This document shows positions 1 to 8,615 of a DNA stretch of 50,333 nucleotides, piece after piece. A program made the translations under genes and the position numbers. Position 1 is the stretch's first letter, and each line of letters starts with the position of its first letter. The notes under the pieces are model-generated. The model saw only the letters and a program-made list of their open reading frames with translations, made no database searches and had not been told where the DNA came from. This DNA comes from an uncultured Clostridia bacterium. GTDB taxonomy: Bacteria > Bacillota > Clostridia > Oscillospirales > Oscillospiraceae. The DNA lies in the NCBI GenBank assembly GCA_932222125.1, contig CAKNZJ010000338.1:1-50333 (forward strand), given 5' to 3'.

Positions 1-1102
1 CGGGGAGGGAGGAGGGGGGGGCACAGAGGATAGGAGGGGAAGCAGATAGATTGGCATCCTTTAGAGCGGTGGAAAGCCGAAGGTGTGTCTCCTCCCCATC
101 AGCACAGGTGAGGATGAACACAATATGGTTCTGATCGGCCAGCTCCGGATAGATACTCTGGATCCGCAGATGGTTTGCAAGGGCAAAACCGTCTGGACAA
201 CACAGGGTTAGGCGGGTGGGATCCAGTTCCAGCGGGCCTGGAGTGAGGGCGGGCCAGGCTTGACGAAGTTGATGGGTTAGCCGGACCGCCGTTTGGTAAC
301 GGGCTGCCCCCTCCTGCTCCATATAGTCCCGCAGCACATCCAGGGCGGCCATCATCACATAGGAGGGGGAGGAAGAGCCGTACACCGACCCCCACCGGCG
401 CAGTTGATCCAGCGTCAGGCCGTTGGCAAAGAGCAGCGCCGTCTGACCCGGGGCGGGAAGGGTTTTGTGAGCGGACATGACCACCAAGTCGGCGGCGGCG
501 TACCCCCGATAGCCCAGGAAGGGCAGGTGGGCCCCGTGGGCGCCGTCCACCATTAGTCGGGCCTGGTGGGCATGGCAGACCTGGGCGATGGCGGGAATGT
601 CAGATAATACACCGTAATAAGTTGGAGATGTAATACAAACAGTTTTCAATTCTGGGTTGGTGGACAGCGACTGCTCCACTTCTTTGGGGCAAATGGGCCC
701 GGCCACCCCCTGCTCCATCCATGGGCGCTGGAGAAAGCGAGGATATAAATCCAGCAGTCCTAGGGCGTTGTAGACGGCGCGGTGACTACCGCGATCCAGC
801 AGGATCTCCTCCCCTGCTCCGGCCAGCAGAGCCAGTCCCGTGTGGATTCCCTGGGTGGAGCCCCCGGTCAGGAACAGGCAGCAGTCAAAGCCAAACCGAG
901 AGGCCCAGAGCAATTCGGATTGGGCAATGGCGTCGTCCTCACAGCCAAATAGGTCACCGGTTGCCCCGTTTTCGGTAAAGTCAAGGTGGGCAGGCCAGAT
1001 CAGTCCACCCGGCAGAGGGTGGCCGTGATGTCCGGGCATGTCCAGCCGGAGGGGACGGCTAGCCGCCAGGGCGTTCAAATGGCGATATAGGGGAGTGTCC
1101 AT
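1..1102 (-). CDS. Orn/Lys/Arg decarboxylase-family PLP enzyme (3' end outside window)
   Basis: The 367 visible codons form the N-terminal and PLP-binding part of a fold-type I enzyme of the Orn/Lys/Arg decarboxylase major-domain family, as in Bacillus YaaO and SpeA. A glycine-rich start (DMPGHHGHPLPGG, about residues 21-33) is followed by the cofactor-aspartate segment VDGAHGAHL (Asp186) and the Schiff-base lysine motif SAHKTLPAPGQ (Lys213). The frame stays open to base 2, so the C-terminal domain lies off the window. The start ATG at 1102 is 4 bases after the Nudix stop, so the two are probably co-transcribed. The family decarboxylates basic amino acids; which one is used here cannot be read from the sequence. 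Confidence 0.88.
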   Translation of the reverse strand, partial: MDTPLYRHLNALAASRPLRLDMPGHHGHPLPGGLIWPAHLDFTENGATGDLFGCEDDAIAQSELLWASRFGFDCCLFLTGGSTQGIHTGLALLAGAGEEILLDRGSHRAVYNALGLLDLYPRFLQRPWMEQGVAGPICPKEVEQSLSTNPELKTVCITSPTYYGVLSDIPAIAQVCHAHQARLMVDGAHGAHLPFLGYRGYAAADLVVMSAHKTLPAPGQTALLFANGLTLDQLRRWGSVYGSSSPSYVMMAALDVLRDYMEQEGAARYQTAVRLTHQLRQAWPALTPGPLELDPTRLTLCCPDGFALANHLRIQSIYPELADQNHIVFILTCADGEETHLRLSTALKDANLSASPPILCAPPSSLP

Positions 1103-1106
1103 AGGG

Positions 1107-1511
1107 TCAGCCTCCCTGGAGGAAACGGTCCGCCTTGGAGAGCACCTCCCGGTCTGAGGTGTGGGTCAGCCGTTCCAGGGCTTGCTCCAGGGGGAGAAAG
1201 GAGGCGTCGGCCACCTCATCTGGTTGACAGATGACAGGGCCGTCTAGGGCTTTGGCCAAAAAGAATACCACGTCTTTGACCCGGTCTGGGCTCAAGGAAT
1301 AGGTGATGACCTCCCGAAAACCGTCTATAAACTCGACGCGCAGACCGGTCTCTTCCCCAATCTCTCGGACAGCGGTCTCATGCTCAGTCTCATCACTCTC
1401 CACATGGCCCTTACAGAGGGTGTGATGGCCCCGGGTGCTGTGGAGGATAAGATAGGTGCGGTTGCACCCCCCGCGAAAGAGTACCGCGCCGCAGCTTTTT
1501 TCCTGTTTCAT
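1107..1511 (-). CDS. Nudix hydrolase, Ap4A-hydrolase-like
   Basis: A 134-residue single-domain Nudix protein. It starts with the CGAVLFR strand and carries a complete Nudix box, GHVESDE-x7-REIGEETGL, which binds the metal and cleaves nucleoside-diphosphate-X bonds. The GHVE form of the box and the short length resemble bis(5'-nucleosyl)-tetraphosphatases. The ATG at 1511 was chosen because AGGAGGG lies 8 bases upstream; the reading frame continues 40 codons further without a ribosome site or conserved sequence. It is first in a two-gene minus-strand unit with the decarboxylase-like gene. Family membership is clear; the substrate is inferred. Confidence 0.88.
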   Translation of the reverse strand: MKQEKSCGAVLFRGGCNRTYLILHSTRGHHTLCKGHVESDETEHETAVREIGEETGLRVEFIDGFREVITYSLSPDRVKDVVFFLAKALDGPVICQPDEVADASFLPLEQALERLTHTSDREVLSKADRFLQGG

Positions 1512-1601
1512 CAAAATGCCCTCCTGCCTGGCCCCAAGCCATGGTTTCAATCTCCTATGGATGTGGAGAATGAGGGCTGGCTTAGGTGAGAATTTTTTAT
1601 A

Positions 1602-1630
1602 ATCATACCACATTTCCGGATAAATGGCCA
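1602..1630 (-). promoter_or_regulatory. Candidate promoter for the Nudix-decarboxylase unit
   Basis: On the minus strand TGGCCA (1630-1625), 17 bases, then TATGAT (1607-1602) preceded by TGG, an extended -10. The -35 is only 4/6, so the extended -10 would carry the activity. It lies back to back with the galM promoter. Confidence 0.4.
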
Positions 1631-1679
1631 CAAAAATGTGTGGAGTGTGGAGTGGCTGGGAGGATTTTCTCCAAGCCGG

Positions 1680-1708
1680 TTGTCTCAGGGAAGAGTTTGT
1701 GGTATGCT
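1680..1708 (+). promoter_or_regulatory. Candidate promoter for galM-transketolase
   Basis: TTGTCT (1680-1685), 17 bases, TATGCT (1703-1708) with TGG directly before the -10. It lies 36 bases upstream of the chosen galM start. Confidence 0.42.
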
Positions 1709-1744
1709 AAGATAGCATTGAAAAGGGATCAGGAGGCAGAGCGG

Positions 1745-2797
1745 ATGGATGGGAGAGGGAGGATATTTGGCCATATGCCGGGCGGCAGCCCGGTGGAGGA
1801 GATCACCTTAACGGACGGGGCGCTCTCCTGCTCCGTTCTTTCCTATGGCGGCGCGGTGCGGACCTTAACTGTGCCCGATCGGGCGGGCAGACCAGTGGAC
1901 ATAGTCCTGGGGTTTGACAACCTGGAGGACTATCGGGCCCATGACAAATACATGGGGGCGCTGGTGGGCCGATGCGCCAACCGCATCGGTAAGGCCAAGT
2001 TTGCTTTGGGGGGGATGGAATTTCCTTTAGCAGCCAATGATGGGCCAAACCACCTGCATGGCGGCTTGGTGGGGTTTGACAGACAGGTATGGACAGTGGA
2101 GAAGCGAATGGATCGCGCTGTCACCTTGTCTCTGTTCAGCCCCGATGGGCAGGAGGGCTATCCGGGCAACCTGAGGGTGGAGGTGACTTACACCCTGCAA
2201 GAGGGTGGGTTGGCCATAGAATACCAGGCCAGGAGCGACCGGGACACCGTATGCAACCTCACAAATCACACCTACTTCAATCTGTCCGGCTACCACAGCG
2301 GGCCGGTGCGGGGGCAGCACATCCAAATATTAGCGGAGCAATATACGCCCATCGGAGCGGGTTCCATTCCCACGGGGGCGCTGCTGCCGGTGGTCGGTAC
2401 GCCCATGGATCTGCGCCGCCTCCAGCCCATTGGGGCCCACGAGGACGAGCCTTTTGATCAGCTGGCTATAGCTGGGGGCTATGACCACAACTGGGCGGTG
2501 AACGGCTGGGATGGCCAGCTCCGTCAGGCGGCCAGGGCCTGGTCCCCGGATACGGGTATCTCCTTAGAGGTGTGGACCACCCTGCCCGGGGTACAGTTTT
2601 ATGGAGGAAACTATTTGGCAGGTTGTCCTGTGGGCAAAGGGGGAGTATCCTATGATGATCGGTGGGGCTTCTGTTTAGAGACGCAGTATTTCCCCGATGC
2701 GCTCAACCATCCAAACTTCCCCTCCCCCATCTTGGGGGCGGGAATGACGTACCACAGTAAGACAATATACCGCTTCGGCCTCAGAAATGAGCAGTAA
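1745..2797 (+). CDS. galM: Aldose 1-epimerase (galactose mutarotase)
   Basis: A 350-residue protein of the GalM family, which interconverts alpha and beta anomers of aldoses such as galactose and feeds the Leloir pathway. Visible family landmarks are NRIGKAKF, the HGG segment HLHGGLVGFDRQVW, the catalytic-histidine region NLTNHTYFNLSG, the YDHNW substrate loop and the catalytic-glutamate region LETQYFPDALNHP near the C-terminus. The start at 1745 is set by AGGAGG at 1731-1736; the frame is open back to 1586 but that part is not conserved. The stop lies 19 bases before the transketolase start, so sugar epimerisation and the pentose phosphate enzymes share one operon. Confidence 0.93.
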   Translation: MDGRGRIFGHMPGGSPVEEITLTDGALSCSVLSYGGAVRTLTVPDRAGRPVDIVLGFDNLEDYRAHDKYMGALVGRCANRIGKAKFALGGMEFPLAANDGPNHLHGGLVGFDRQVWTVEKRMDRAVTLSLFSPDGQEGYPGNLRVEVTYTLQEGGLAIEYQARSDRDTVCNLTNHTYFNLSGYHSGPVRGQHIQILAEQYTPIGAGSIPTGALLPVVGTPMDLRRLQPIGAHEDEPFDQLAIAGGYDHNWAVNGWDGQLRQAARAWSPDTGISLEVWTTLPGVQFYGGNYLAGCPVGKGGVSYDDRWGFCLETQYFPDALNHPNFPSPILGAGMTYHSKTIYRFGLRNEQ

Positions 2798-2816
2798 GCG
2801 AGAGGAGGAGTTCCCT

Positions 2817-3662
2817 GTGACAGCAAAAGAAAAAAAGGAATTAATGATTGCCGCCTGCAAGGTGCGCATGGGCGTCATTGAGAGCACCCATGGCGCTAAG
2901 GCAGGACATCCCGGCGGCAGCTTGTCTGCCGCTGACCTGTTTGCCTACCTGTACTTCCGTGAGCTGAACGTGGACCCGTCGCAGCCAGATATGTCCCAGC
3001 GGGATCGCTTTGTTCTCTCCAAGGGACATACCGCGCCCGGACTGTACGCGGCCCTGGCGCTGCGGGGTTTTTTCCCATGGGAGGAACTGCCCACCCTCAG
3101 GCATATCGGCAGCCACCTTCAGGGACATCCCAACATGAACACCACGCCAGGTGTGGATATGTCCACCGGCTCCCTGGGCCAGGGGGTATCTGCCGCGGCC
3201 GGGATGGCTCTGGCCGCCAAGTGCCAAGGGAATCCGTGCCGGGTGTATGCCCTGCTGGGGGATGGTGAGCTCCAGGAGGGTCAGGTGTGGGAGGCAATGA
3301 TGTTTGCCCATCACTATCAGTTGGATAACCTGTGTATCATCGTGGACAACAATGGCTTGCAGATTGATGGGCCGGTGGATCAGGTGATGAGCCCCTATCC
3401 CATTGTGGATAAACTGAGGGCCTTTGGCTTGGAGACTGTCCAGGTGGACGGACATGATTTGGAGGCGTTGGAGGGAGCGTTTGTCCAGGCTAAGCAGACT
3501 AAGGGCACACCCTTTGCCATGGTGATGAAGACCACGAAGGGTAAGGGGGTCAGCTTTATGGAGGATCAGGCTGGATGGCATGGCAAGGCCCCCAACGACG
3601 AGGAGTATCACAGGGCGATGGACGAGTTGAGCGCCAAGCTGGCAGAATTGGAGGGAATGTAA
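2817..3662 (+). CDS. Transketolase, N-terminal (TPP-binding) subunit
   Basis: This 281-residue chain corresponds to the first half of transketolase and binds thiamine diphosphate. It contains GHPGGSLSAADL, the ring-contact region KGHTAPGLYAAL, and the TPP/metal motif GDGELQEGQVWEA ending at VDNNGLQ. The second half is the next gene, the split arrangement common in Firmicutes and archaea. The GTG at 2817 is preferred because AGGAGG (2803-2808) is 8 bases upstream; an in-frame ATG at 2787 overlaps galM and has no ribosome site. It transfers two-carbon ketol units in the non-oxidative pentose phosphate pathway together with its partner subunit. Confidence 0.93.
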   Translation: MTAKEKKELMIAACKVRMGVIESTHGAKAGHPGGSLSAADLFAYLYFRELNVDPSQPDMSQRDRFVLSKGHTAPGLYAALALRGFFPWEELPTLRHIGSHLQGHPNMNTTPGVDMSTGSLGQGVSAAAGMALAAKCQGNPCRVYALLGDGELQEGQVWEAMMFAHHYQLDNLCIIVDNNGLQIDGPVDQVMSPYPIVDKLRAFGLETVQVDGHDLEALEGAFVQAKQTKGTPFAMVMKTTKGKGVSFMEDQAGWHGKAPNDEEYHRAMDELSAKLAELEGM

Positions 3663-3663
3663 A

Positions 3664-4608
3664 ATGGCGGAGGGAAAAAAGGTCGCGACCCGAGAGAGCT
3701 ATGGAAACGCCCTGAAGGAACTGGGTGACCTTCACAGTGAGGTGGTGGTCTTTGACGCGGACTTAGCTGGAGCCACCAAGACATCCATTTTCCAAAAGGC
3801 CCATCAGGACCGGCACTTTAACTGCGGCATTGCTGAGGGCAACATGGTCGCCGTGGCCGCCGGCGCTGCCGCTATGGGACTTGTGCCCTTTGTCTCTAGC
3901 TTTGCCATGTTTGCTGCGGGGCGTGCCTTTGAGCAGGTGCGCAACTCCGTGGGCTACCCCCATTTGAATGTAAAGATCGGCGCTACCCATGGGGGCATCT
4001 CCGTAGGAGAGGATGGGGCCTCCCACCAGTGCTGTGAGGACTTTGCGCTGATGCGCTCCATTCCCGGCATGGTAGTGATGAGCCCTGCGGATGATGTGGA
4101 AGCCAGGGCCATGGTGCAGGCGGCTTACCATCACAAGGGGCCGGTGTATATGCGCTTTGGCCGGGCGGCAGTCCCCGTAATCCACCAGGAGGAGGGGTAC
4201 ACGTTCCAGATCGGCAAGGGTGAGGTGCTGATGGAGGGAACAGACGTGGCCATCATTGCCAATGGATTGCTAGTGGCCGAGGCTTTGGAGGCCGCCCGGG
4301 GGCTGGCTCAGGCCGGTATCTCCGCTCAGGTGATCAACATGGCCACCATCAAGCCCCTGGACGAGGAGTTGGTACTAAAGGCGGCGGCACAATGCGGACG
4401 AGTGATCGCCTGTGAGGAGCACAATATCATCGGTGGGCTGGGCGAAGCTGTGTGCGCTTTGTTGAGCGAAAAGTGCCCCGTTCCGATGCGCCGGGTGGGG
4501 GTCGACGATGTCTTTGGGCACTCCGGTCCGGCAGCTGCCCTACTGGAGCAGTTTGGGCTGTGTGCTGCTCATATCATAGAAGTGGTTACAGACTTTGTCC
4601 GGGGTTGA
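3664..4608 (+). CDS. Transketolase, C-terminal (pyrimidine-binding) subunit
   Basis: A 314-residue chain that completes the split transketolase. It holds the pyrimidine-binding domain with the cofactor-activating glutamate in HFNCGIAEGNM, the segment GATHGGISVGEDGASHQ, and the C-terminal domain with IACEEHNIIGGLG. The ATG is one base after the upstream stop and has GGAGGG close upstream, so the subunits are probably translationally coupled and made in equal amounts. 1-deoxyxylulose-5-phosphate synthase is a related alternative, but the two-subunit format and tight linkage favour transketolase. A GC-rich hairpin follows. Confidence 0.93.
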   Translation: MAEGKKVATRESYGNALKELGDLHSEVVVFDADLAGATKTSIFQKAHQDRHFNCGIAEGNMVAVAAGAAAMGLVPFVSSFAMFAAGRAFEQVRNSVGYPHLNVKIGATHGGISVGEDGASHQCCEDFALMRSIPGMVVMSPADDVEARAMVQAAYHHKGPVYMRFGRAAVPVIHQEEGYTFQIGKGEVLMEGTDVAIIANGLLVAEALEAARGLAQAGISAQVINMATIKPLDEELVLKAAAQCGRVIACEEHNIIGGLGEAVCALLSEKCPVPMRRVGVDDVFGHSGPAAALLEQFGLCAAHIIEVVTDFVRG

Positions 4609-4622
4609 GAGACGGAACAAGC

Positions 4623-4653
4623 GAGCGGGGACGGCAGAAAGCCGTCCCCGCTC
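4623..4653. terminator. Hairpin between convergent transketolase and pepV genes
   Basis: A 13-bp perfect stem (4623-4635 with 4641-4653) and a 5-base loop lie between the convergent gene ends. There is no strong T-run on either side, so it may be a bidirectional terminator or a 3'-end stabiliser. Confidence 0.6.
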
Positions 4654-4689
4654 TGTGATTGAAATAGGTAAGATCAAATCACCCCAAGG

Positions 4690-6093
4690 TTATTGGGAGC
4701 ATAGATCAATAATAATGTGGGCAAAGAGCTTGGCAGATAGCAGCAGATCGCTCACCCGCACTCGCTCATCAGCGCCGTGAAGATGGGTGTCGAACCCAGG
4801 CAGGGTACATCCGAACGCCACGCCGCCGGGGATATCATGGACGTAGGTGCCGCCCCCGGTGGATAGGCACTCTCCCTTGAGCCCGGTATACTGTTCATAC
4901 CGTTTCAGCAGGGTTTGGATAAATGGACTGTCGGCTGGGGTGTGGTGGGCTGGCTCTTGGACGCCGGAGAAGGTAAAGCCCATTCCCTCAAAGGCGGCTT
5001 GCGCCACCTTAAGGCAGTTGTCCTCGGTGGCACATAGAGGGACCCGGCTGTCAAACCAGCCCTCCAGACCGGTGTCGGATACCTCCAGCAGGGTGAAGGC
5101 CACTGTCAATGGCCCTGCTACCGGCTCCTCTTGGGCGATGCCCATGGCACGTCCGGCGTGGTCTCCGTGAGGGAGCAGGGTATTCAGGTCACGGAGGGCG
5201 TCTTTGGCGCCCCCATCCGCCAGAGGCAGGGCGCACAGCAAGGTGACCAACCCGGTGATGGCATTATTACCCGCCTGCGGCCAGGCGGCATGACTGCCCT
5301 CCCCCCTAGCCCGGATGACGGTCAGCCCCTCTTCATGGGCGAAGGTGAAGGTGATGCCGGTGCGGGCGGTGACATTTCTGGCATGGGGCTGAATATCATA
5401 CATGGTGAGGCCCTCCACTCCGGCGCAGGCATCTCCTGGCAGGACGTTGAGGCGGAGGCCGCCATGGAGCCAGCGCAGCCGGGGCAGCGTCTCTTGCTCC
5501 GGCCAGGAACGCTGGAAGCAGGGACGAAACGCCCCCTTCTCGGTATTGATGACTGGAAAGCCTGAGTCAGGGGAAAAGGTGGCGGGAGCAAAGGGGTGCC
5601 GGGCGAAGTACCAGGCGATGTCACCAGACCCGCTCTCCTCGTTGGTGCCCATGATCATGCGGCAGTTGCGCTTTAAGGGCACACCCAGATCTTTCACCGC
5701 CTTCATGGCCAGCAAGGAGGCCACCACCGGACCTTTATCGTCATCGGTGCCCCGGCCATAGAGCAGGCCGTCTACCAGTTTGGGGGAATAGGGGGTGGTC
5801 ACCGTCCAGCCCTCCCCAGGAGCCACCACGTCCAGGTGACCCAGGATGTGAAGGGCGTCTTCTCCATCGTTGAGGTCAGCGGTACCCACATAGCCTTCGT
5901 GGTTGATGGTGGTGAGGCCCCACTCTTCGGCCAGCTTCAGCGCCTCGTTCAGCGCAGCGGCAGGGCCGGGGCCAAAGGGAGCGCCTGGGCTGGGTTCGCC
6001 CTCCACGCTGTCAATAGACACAAGACGGCATATTGCCTCCACCAGCACAGGCGCCATGTCTGCGAAGTAAGCCTCAATCTGTTCTTGATACAT
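4690..6093 (-). CDS. pepV: M20-family dipeptidase, PepV/Sapep-like
   Basis: A 467-residue zinc peptidase of the M20 family, PepV clade, cytoplasmic enzymes that split dipeptides and short peptides with an N-terminal beta-Ala, D-Ala or other residue. Metal and catalytic motifs in order are GHLDVV (His86, Asp88), the bridging aspartate in GRGTDDDKGP (around 117-119), the catalytic glutamate in NEESGSGD (152-153), and a late histidine in HLHGADERV. The ATG at 6093 has AAGGAG 9 bases upstream; an upstream extension to 6171 lacks a ribosome site. It is monocistronic and convergent with transketolase. Confidence 0.9.
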   Translation of the reverse strand: MYQEQIEAYFADMAPVLVEAICRLVSIDSVEGEPSPGAPFGPGPAAALNEALKLAEEWGLTTINHEGYVGTADLNDGEDALHILGHLDVVAPGEGWTVTTPYSPKLVDGLLYGRGTDDDKGPVVASLLAMKAVKDLGVPLKRNCRMIMGTNEESGSGDIAWYFARHPFAPATFSPDSGFPVINTEKGAFRPCFQRSWPEQETLPRLRWLHGGLRLNVLPGDACAGVEGLTMYDIQPHARNVTARTGITFTFAHEEGLTVIRARGEGSHAAWPQAGNNAITGLVTLLCALPLADGGAKDALRDLNTLLPHGDHAGRAMGIAQEEPVAGPLTVAFTLLEVSDTGLEGWFDSRVPLCATEDNCLKVAQAAFEGMGFTFSGVQEPAHHTPADSPFIQTLLKRYEQYTGLKGECLSTGGGTYVHDIPGGVAFGCTLPGFDTHLHGADERVRVSDLLLSAKLFAHIIIDLCSQ

Positions 6094-6142
6094 AAGTAAA
6101 CTCTCCTTGCTGGGGGATGCCCGAAAAAATGATAGCGCTTTT

Positions 6143-6171
6143 ATCTTAGCGCGTTTCCCTGTCGAAAACAA
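6143..6171 (-). promoter_or_regulatory. Candidate pepV promoter
   Basis: On the minus strand TTGTTT (6171-6166), 17 bases, TAAGAT (6148-6143). Only 3/6 and 4/6 matches, so tentative. Confidence 0.33.
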
Positions 6172-6190
6172 GGGAAAGGGAGAGGGAGGG

Positions 6191-6240
6191 GAAAAACGAG
6201 TCCCTTCCTTTTGCTAAAGCCGCCGGATCAGGAGGAAGGG
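6191..6240 (-). terminator. Possible terminator of the PAS/HTH regulator gene
   Basis: Read on the minus strand, an 8-bp stem (6240-6233 with 6209-6202), a long 23-base loop, and five T residues (6197-6193). The long loop makes it weaker than the others in the window. Confidence 0.42.
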
Positions 6241-6250
6241 TCCGTACAGG

Positions 6251-6883
6251 TTATGATTTGCCGCCGCCGATCTCATCAAGATACTTGTAGACAGTATAGC
6301 GAGACACCCCCAGCCGGTCCGCCACATAGGGAACCGATCTGCGGCAGGAGAAAGCGTTATGATCCTCCAGCAGGGTCACCACCCGCAGGCGGTCCTTCTT
6401 GGTGAAAGCATCCACCGGTTTGCCCAGCGCCGCCACACATTGGTCAAAGAGGCATGCAAGTTGTCTGGAATCCTCTGGCCGCCATAGGGCGGACTGGAGG
6501 TCGGATCGGGCGCTCATCAGGTCTGATAGGATTCGGTTGGCAAACACCAGGGACGTATAGTCAAAATTGATGCCAAGGGCCAGGTTGTAGTCCTCCCCAA
6601 TCATGTGAAGGGTGGATGATTTGATCTGACGTCCGTCGGGGGTAGTGGCGGCCAGATTCACTTGGTCGGTAACGGTGGCCTCCTCACCCAATTCCAGACC
6701 GATGCCCATGATATCCATGGTAGAGCCGACCTCCCGGCCGGAGACATGACCATTGTAGATGGACAGAATAGGATGGTTGGGAAGCCCCATGTCGTGAACC
6801 AGGGTCTCGCAGGTGGAGCCAAACATTTCGGCAATGCCGCGAGCGGCGCGGTCTAGAAACTCAAGGGCTTGGTCTCGGGTCAA
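6251..6883 (-). CDS. YheO-like PAS domain and HTH transcriptional regulator
   Basis: A 210-residue protein with the YheO-type PAS-like domain in the first 120 residues (ETLVHDM, IYNGHVSGREVG, and LALGINFDYT) and a C-terminal DNA-binding HTH around residues 180-207 (VADRLGVSRYTVYKYLDEIG). Members are cytoplasmic regulators, often of amino-acid or D-amino-acid metabolism. No ATG fits: the start is a TTG at 6883 with AGGGAGG about 8 bases upstream. It is transcribed away from the ABC operon's 3' end in the same direction. A role in controlling nearby pepV or the transporter is only a guess. Confidence 0.82.
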   Translation of the reverse strand: MTRDQALEFLDRAARGIAEMFGSTCETLVHDMGLPNHPILSIYNGHVSGREVGSTMDIMGIGLELGEEATVTDQVNLAATTPDGRQIKSSTLHMIGEDYNLALGINFDYTSLVFANRILSDLMSARSDLQSALWRPEDSRQLACLFDQCVAALGKPVDAFTKKDRLRVVTLLEDHNAFSCRRSVPYVADRLGVSRYTVYKYLDEIGGGKS

Positions 6884-6918
6884 TGATAGGTACCTCCCTT
6901 TACAAATAATTGGCTTCT

Positions 6919-6947
6919 ATTGTAATAAGTTTACACGATAAAATCAA
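6919..6947 (-). promoter_or_regulatory. Promoter of the PAS/HTH regulator
   Basis: On the minus strand TTGATT (6947-6942), 17 bases, TACAAT (6924-6919). The -35 overlaps the end of the upstream terminator stem, so termination and initiation signals are fused. Confidence 0.5.
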
Positions 6948-6977
6948 GGGCCGGCCTGAATCAGGCCGGCCCTTGAT
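6940..6977 (-). terminator. Terminator of the lysine ABC transporter operon
   Basis: A perfect 17-bp inverted repeat (6943-6959 with 6961-6977) lies 50 bases after the ATPase stop; in the minus direction it runs into TTTAT. Confidence 0.8.
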
Positions 6978-7026
6978 CAAAAATGCGCGCTATATAAAGG
7001 GGACGTTTGTTCTGAGTTGGGATGTT

Positions 7027-7773
7027 TCAGTTAGCTCGGAACCGGGCCAGAAAGTCCCGGGTGCGCTGTTGCTGGGGCGCAGAAAACAGCGTCTGGGGCG
7101 CCCCTTGTTCACAGATCAGGCCGTCCGCCATGAACACCACATGGCTGGATACGTCCTGGGCAAAGGCCATCTCGTGGGTGACAACTAGCATGGTCATTCC
7201 TTCCCCAGCCAAATCCCGCATGACGGAGAGCACATCCCCTACCATCTCTGGGTCAAGGGCGGAGGTAGGTTCGTCAAACAGTAAAATTTCCGGCTCCATG
7301 GCCAGGGCCCGGGCGATGGCCACCCGCTGTTTCTGCCCGCCAGAGATCTGCCGGGGCCTGGCATTGATATAGGGGGCCATGCCGACCTGCTCCAGGTAGT
7401 GCATGGCCCTGGCCTGGGCAGTGATTTTATCCTTTTTTAATACTTTGATCTGGCCAACCATGCAATTTTCCAGCACAGTCATGTTGTTAAACAGATTGAA
7501 GGACTGAAATACCATTCCCACCTTGGCCCGGTAGGCATTGGGCTTTACTCCTTTGGCAGCGATATCCGTGCCGTGGAATAGGATTTGGCCGCTGGTTGGG
7601 CGCTCCAACAGATTGATGCACCGTAGCAGGGTGGACTTCCCTGACCCGGACGAGCCGATGATAGACGTCACATCGCCGGGGCAGACAGTGAAGTCAATAT
7701 CCTTAAGCACCTGATGGCGGCCAAAGGACTTGGACAGATGCCGTATCTCCAAAATTGGGTCAGCCATATTCAT
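7027..7773 (-). CDS. Polar amino acid ABC transporter ATP-binding protein
   Basis: A 248-residue ATPase of the GlnQ/HisP group that powers uptake of polar amino acids. All ABC motifs are present: Walker A GSSGSGKST (40-48), Q-loop around Gln90, signature SGGQKQR (144-150), Walker B ILLFDEPTSALD (163-174), and the H-loop VVTHEM. The ATG at 7773 overlaps the permease stop by 4 bases (ATGA) and has AGGAGG 5 bases upstream, indicating translational coupling; an ATG two codons later is possible. As last gene of an operon headed by a lysine riboswitch, its substrate is inferred to be lysine. Confidence 0.93.
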   Translation of the reverse strand: MNMADPILEIRHLSKSFGRHQVLKDIDFTVCPGDVTSIIGSSGSGKSTLLRCINLLERPTSGQILFHGTDIAAKGVKPNAYRAKVGMVFQSFNLFNNMTVLENCMVGQIKVLKKDKITAQARAMHYLEQVGMAPYINARPRQISGGQKQRVAIARALAMEPEILLFDEPTSALDPEMVGDVLSVMRDLAGEGMTMLVVTHEMAFAQDVSSHVVFMADGLICEQGAPQTLFSAPQQQRTRDFLARFRAN

Positions 7774-8591
7774 CGCGCCCTCCTTCCCTTTTGCTTGCCC
7801 GGATGGGTGTAGGTGCCTGCGGTAGGAGTGAGCTGGTCGGCCTGAATCAGCTCATAGTGATCCGACCCGTCCATTACCCGCTCCAGCAGGCGCAGCAGGA
7901 AGGAGGCGATGAGGGTGAGGGTGAGATAGCCGATCATCTCGATGGCGGCGGAGGGAAAGTATAGATTATTGACTCCGACGATATTGCGGTGGGTGGCAAA
8001 AAACTCTACAAAACCGATCACGAACATCACCGAAGTATCCTTAATGTTGATGATGAGATTGTTGCCGATCTGGGGAATGATGTTTCTCAGGGCCTGGGGC
8101 AGGATGACATTTACCATGGTTTGGACGTGGGTCATGCCGATGGCCTTTGCCCCCTCTGTTTGTCCAGGATCGATGGAGATGATGCCGCCCCGGACCGATT
8201 CTGCCATATATGCGCCGGTGTTGATGGATACCACCAGGAGGGAGGCCTGCCAAATACCCTCATAGCCGGAAAAGGCGATCTGTCCGCCAGAGAAGTAGGG
8301 CAGGCCATAGTAGATGAATACCGCCTGCAGCACCATTGGGGTGCCCCGAAACACTTCCACATAGATCCGAATCACCGCCCGGAGCAACCCTAGGAAAAAC
8401 CGCTTAGGCAGGGGGGCGTTTTTGGAAACTGGGATGGTGTTCAGTACACCGCAGGCCAGCCCAATGATACACCCCAGCAGCGTGCAGCACACAGCCAGAA
8501 TAAGCGTGTTGCGGATACCGGTCAGGTAGGAGGGCCAGTAGTGGGACCAAAGCCGGCCCATATCATAGGCCAGCTTTCCCAATTTTTCCAT
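7770..8591 (-). CDS. Polar amino acid ABC transporter permease (HisM-type)
   Basis: A 273-residue inner-membrane permease with about five transmembrane helices, starting at RNTLILAVCCTLLGCIIGLACG. It has the family's ATPase-coupling EAA loop (SIDPGQTEGAKAIGMTHVQTMVNVILPQAL). Only one permease gene is present, so the channel is probably a homodimer. Ribosome site: GAAAGGAG upstream of the ATG at 8591. It sits between the binding protein and ATPase genes; a strong hairpin separates it from the binding-protein gene and may lower its expression relative to the receptor. Confidence 0.92.
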   Translation of the reverse strand: MEKLGKLAYDMGRLWSHYWPSYLTGIRNTLILAVCCTLLGCIIGLACGVLNTIPVSKNAPLPKRFFLGLLRAVIRIYVEVFRGTPMVLQAVFIYYGLPYFSGGQIAFSGYEGIWQASLLVVSINTGAYMAESVRGGIISIDPGQTEGAKAIGMTHVQTMVNVILPQALRNIIPQIGNNLIINIKDTSVMFVIGFVEFFATHRNIVGVNNLYFPSAAIEMIGYLTLTLIASFLLRLLERVMDGSDHYELIQADQLTPTAGTYTHPGKQKGRRAR

Positions 8592-8615
8592 AGAACTGCA
8601 CTCCTTTCTTCAATG

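Noticed and set aside
2787..2816. ATG start of transketolase inside galM
   Set aside because: No ribosome site; GTG at 2817 has AGGAGG at ideal spacing.
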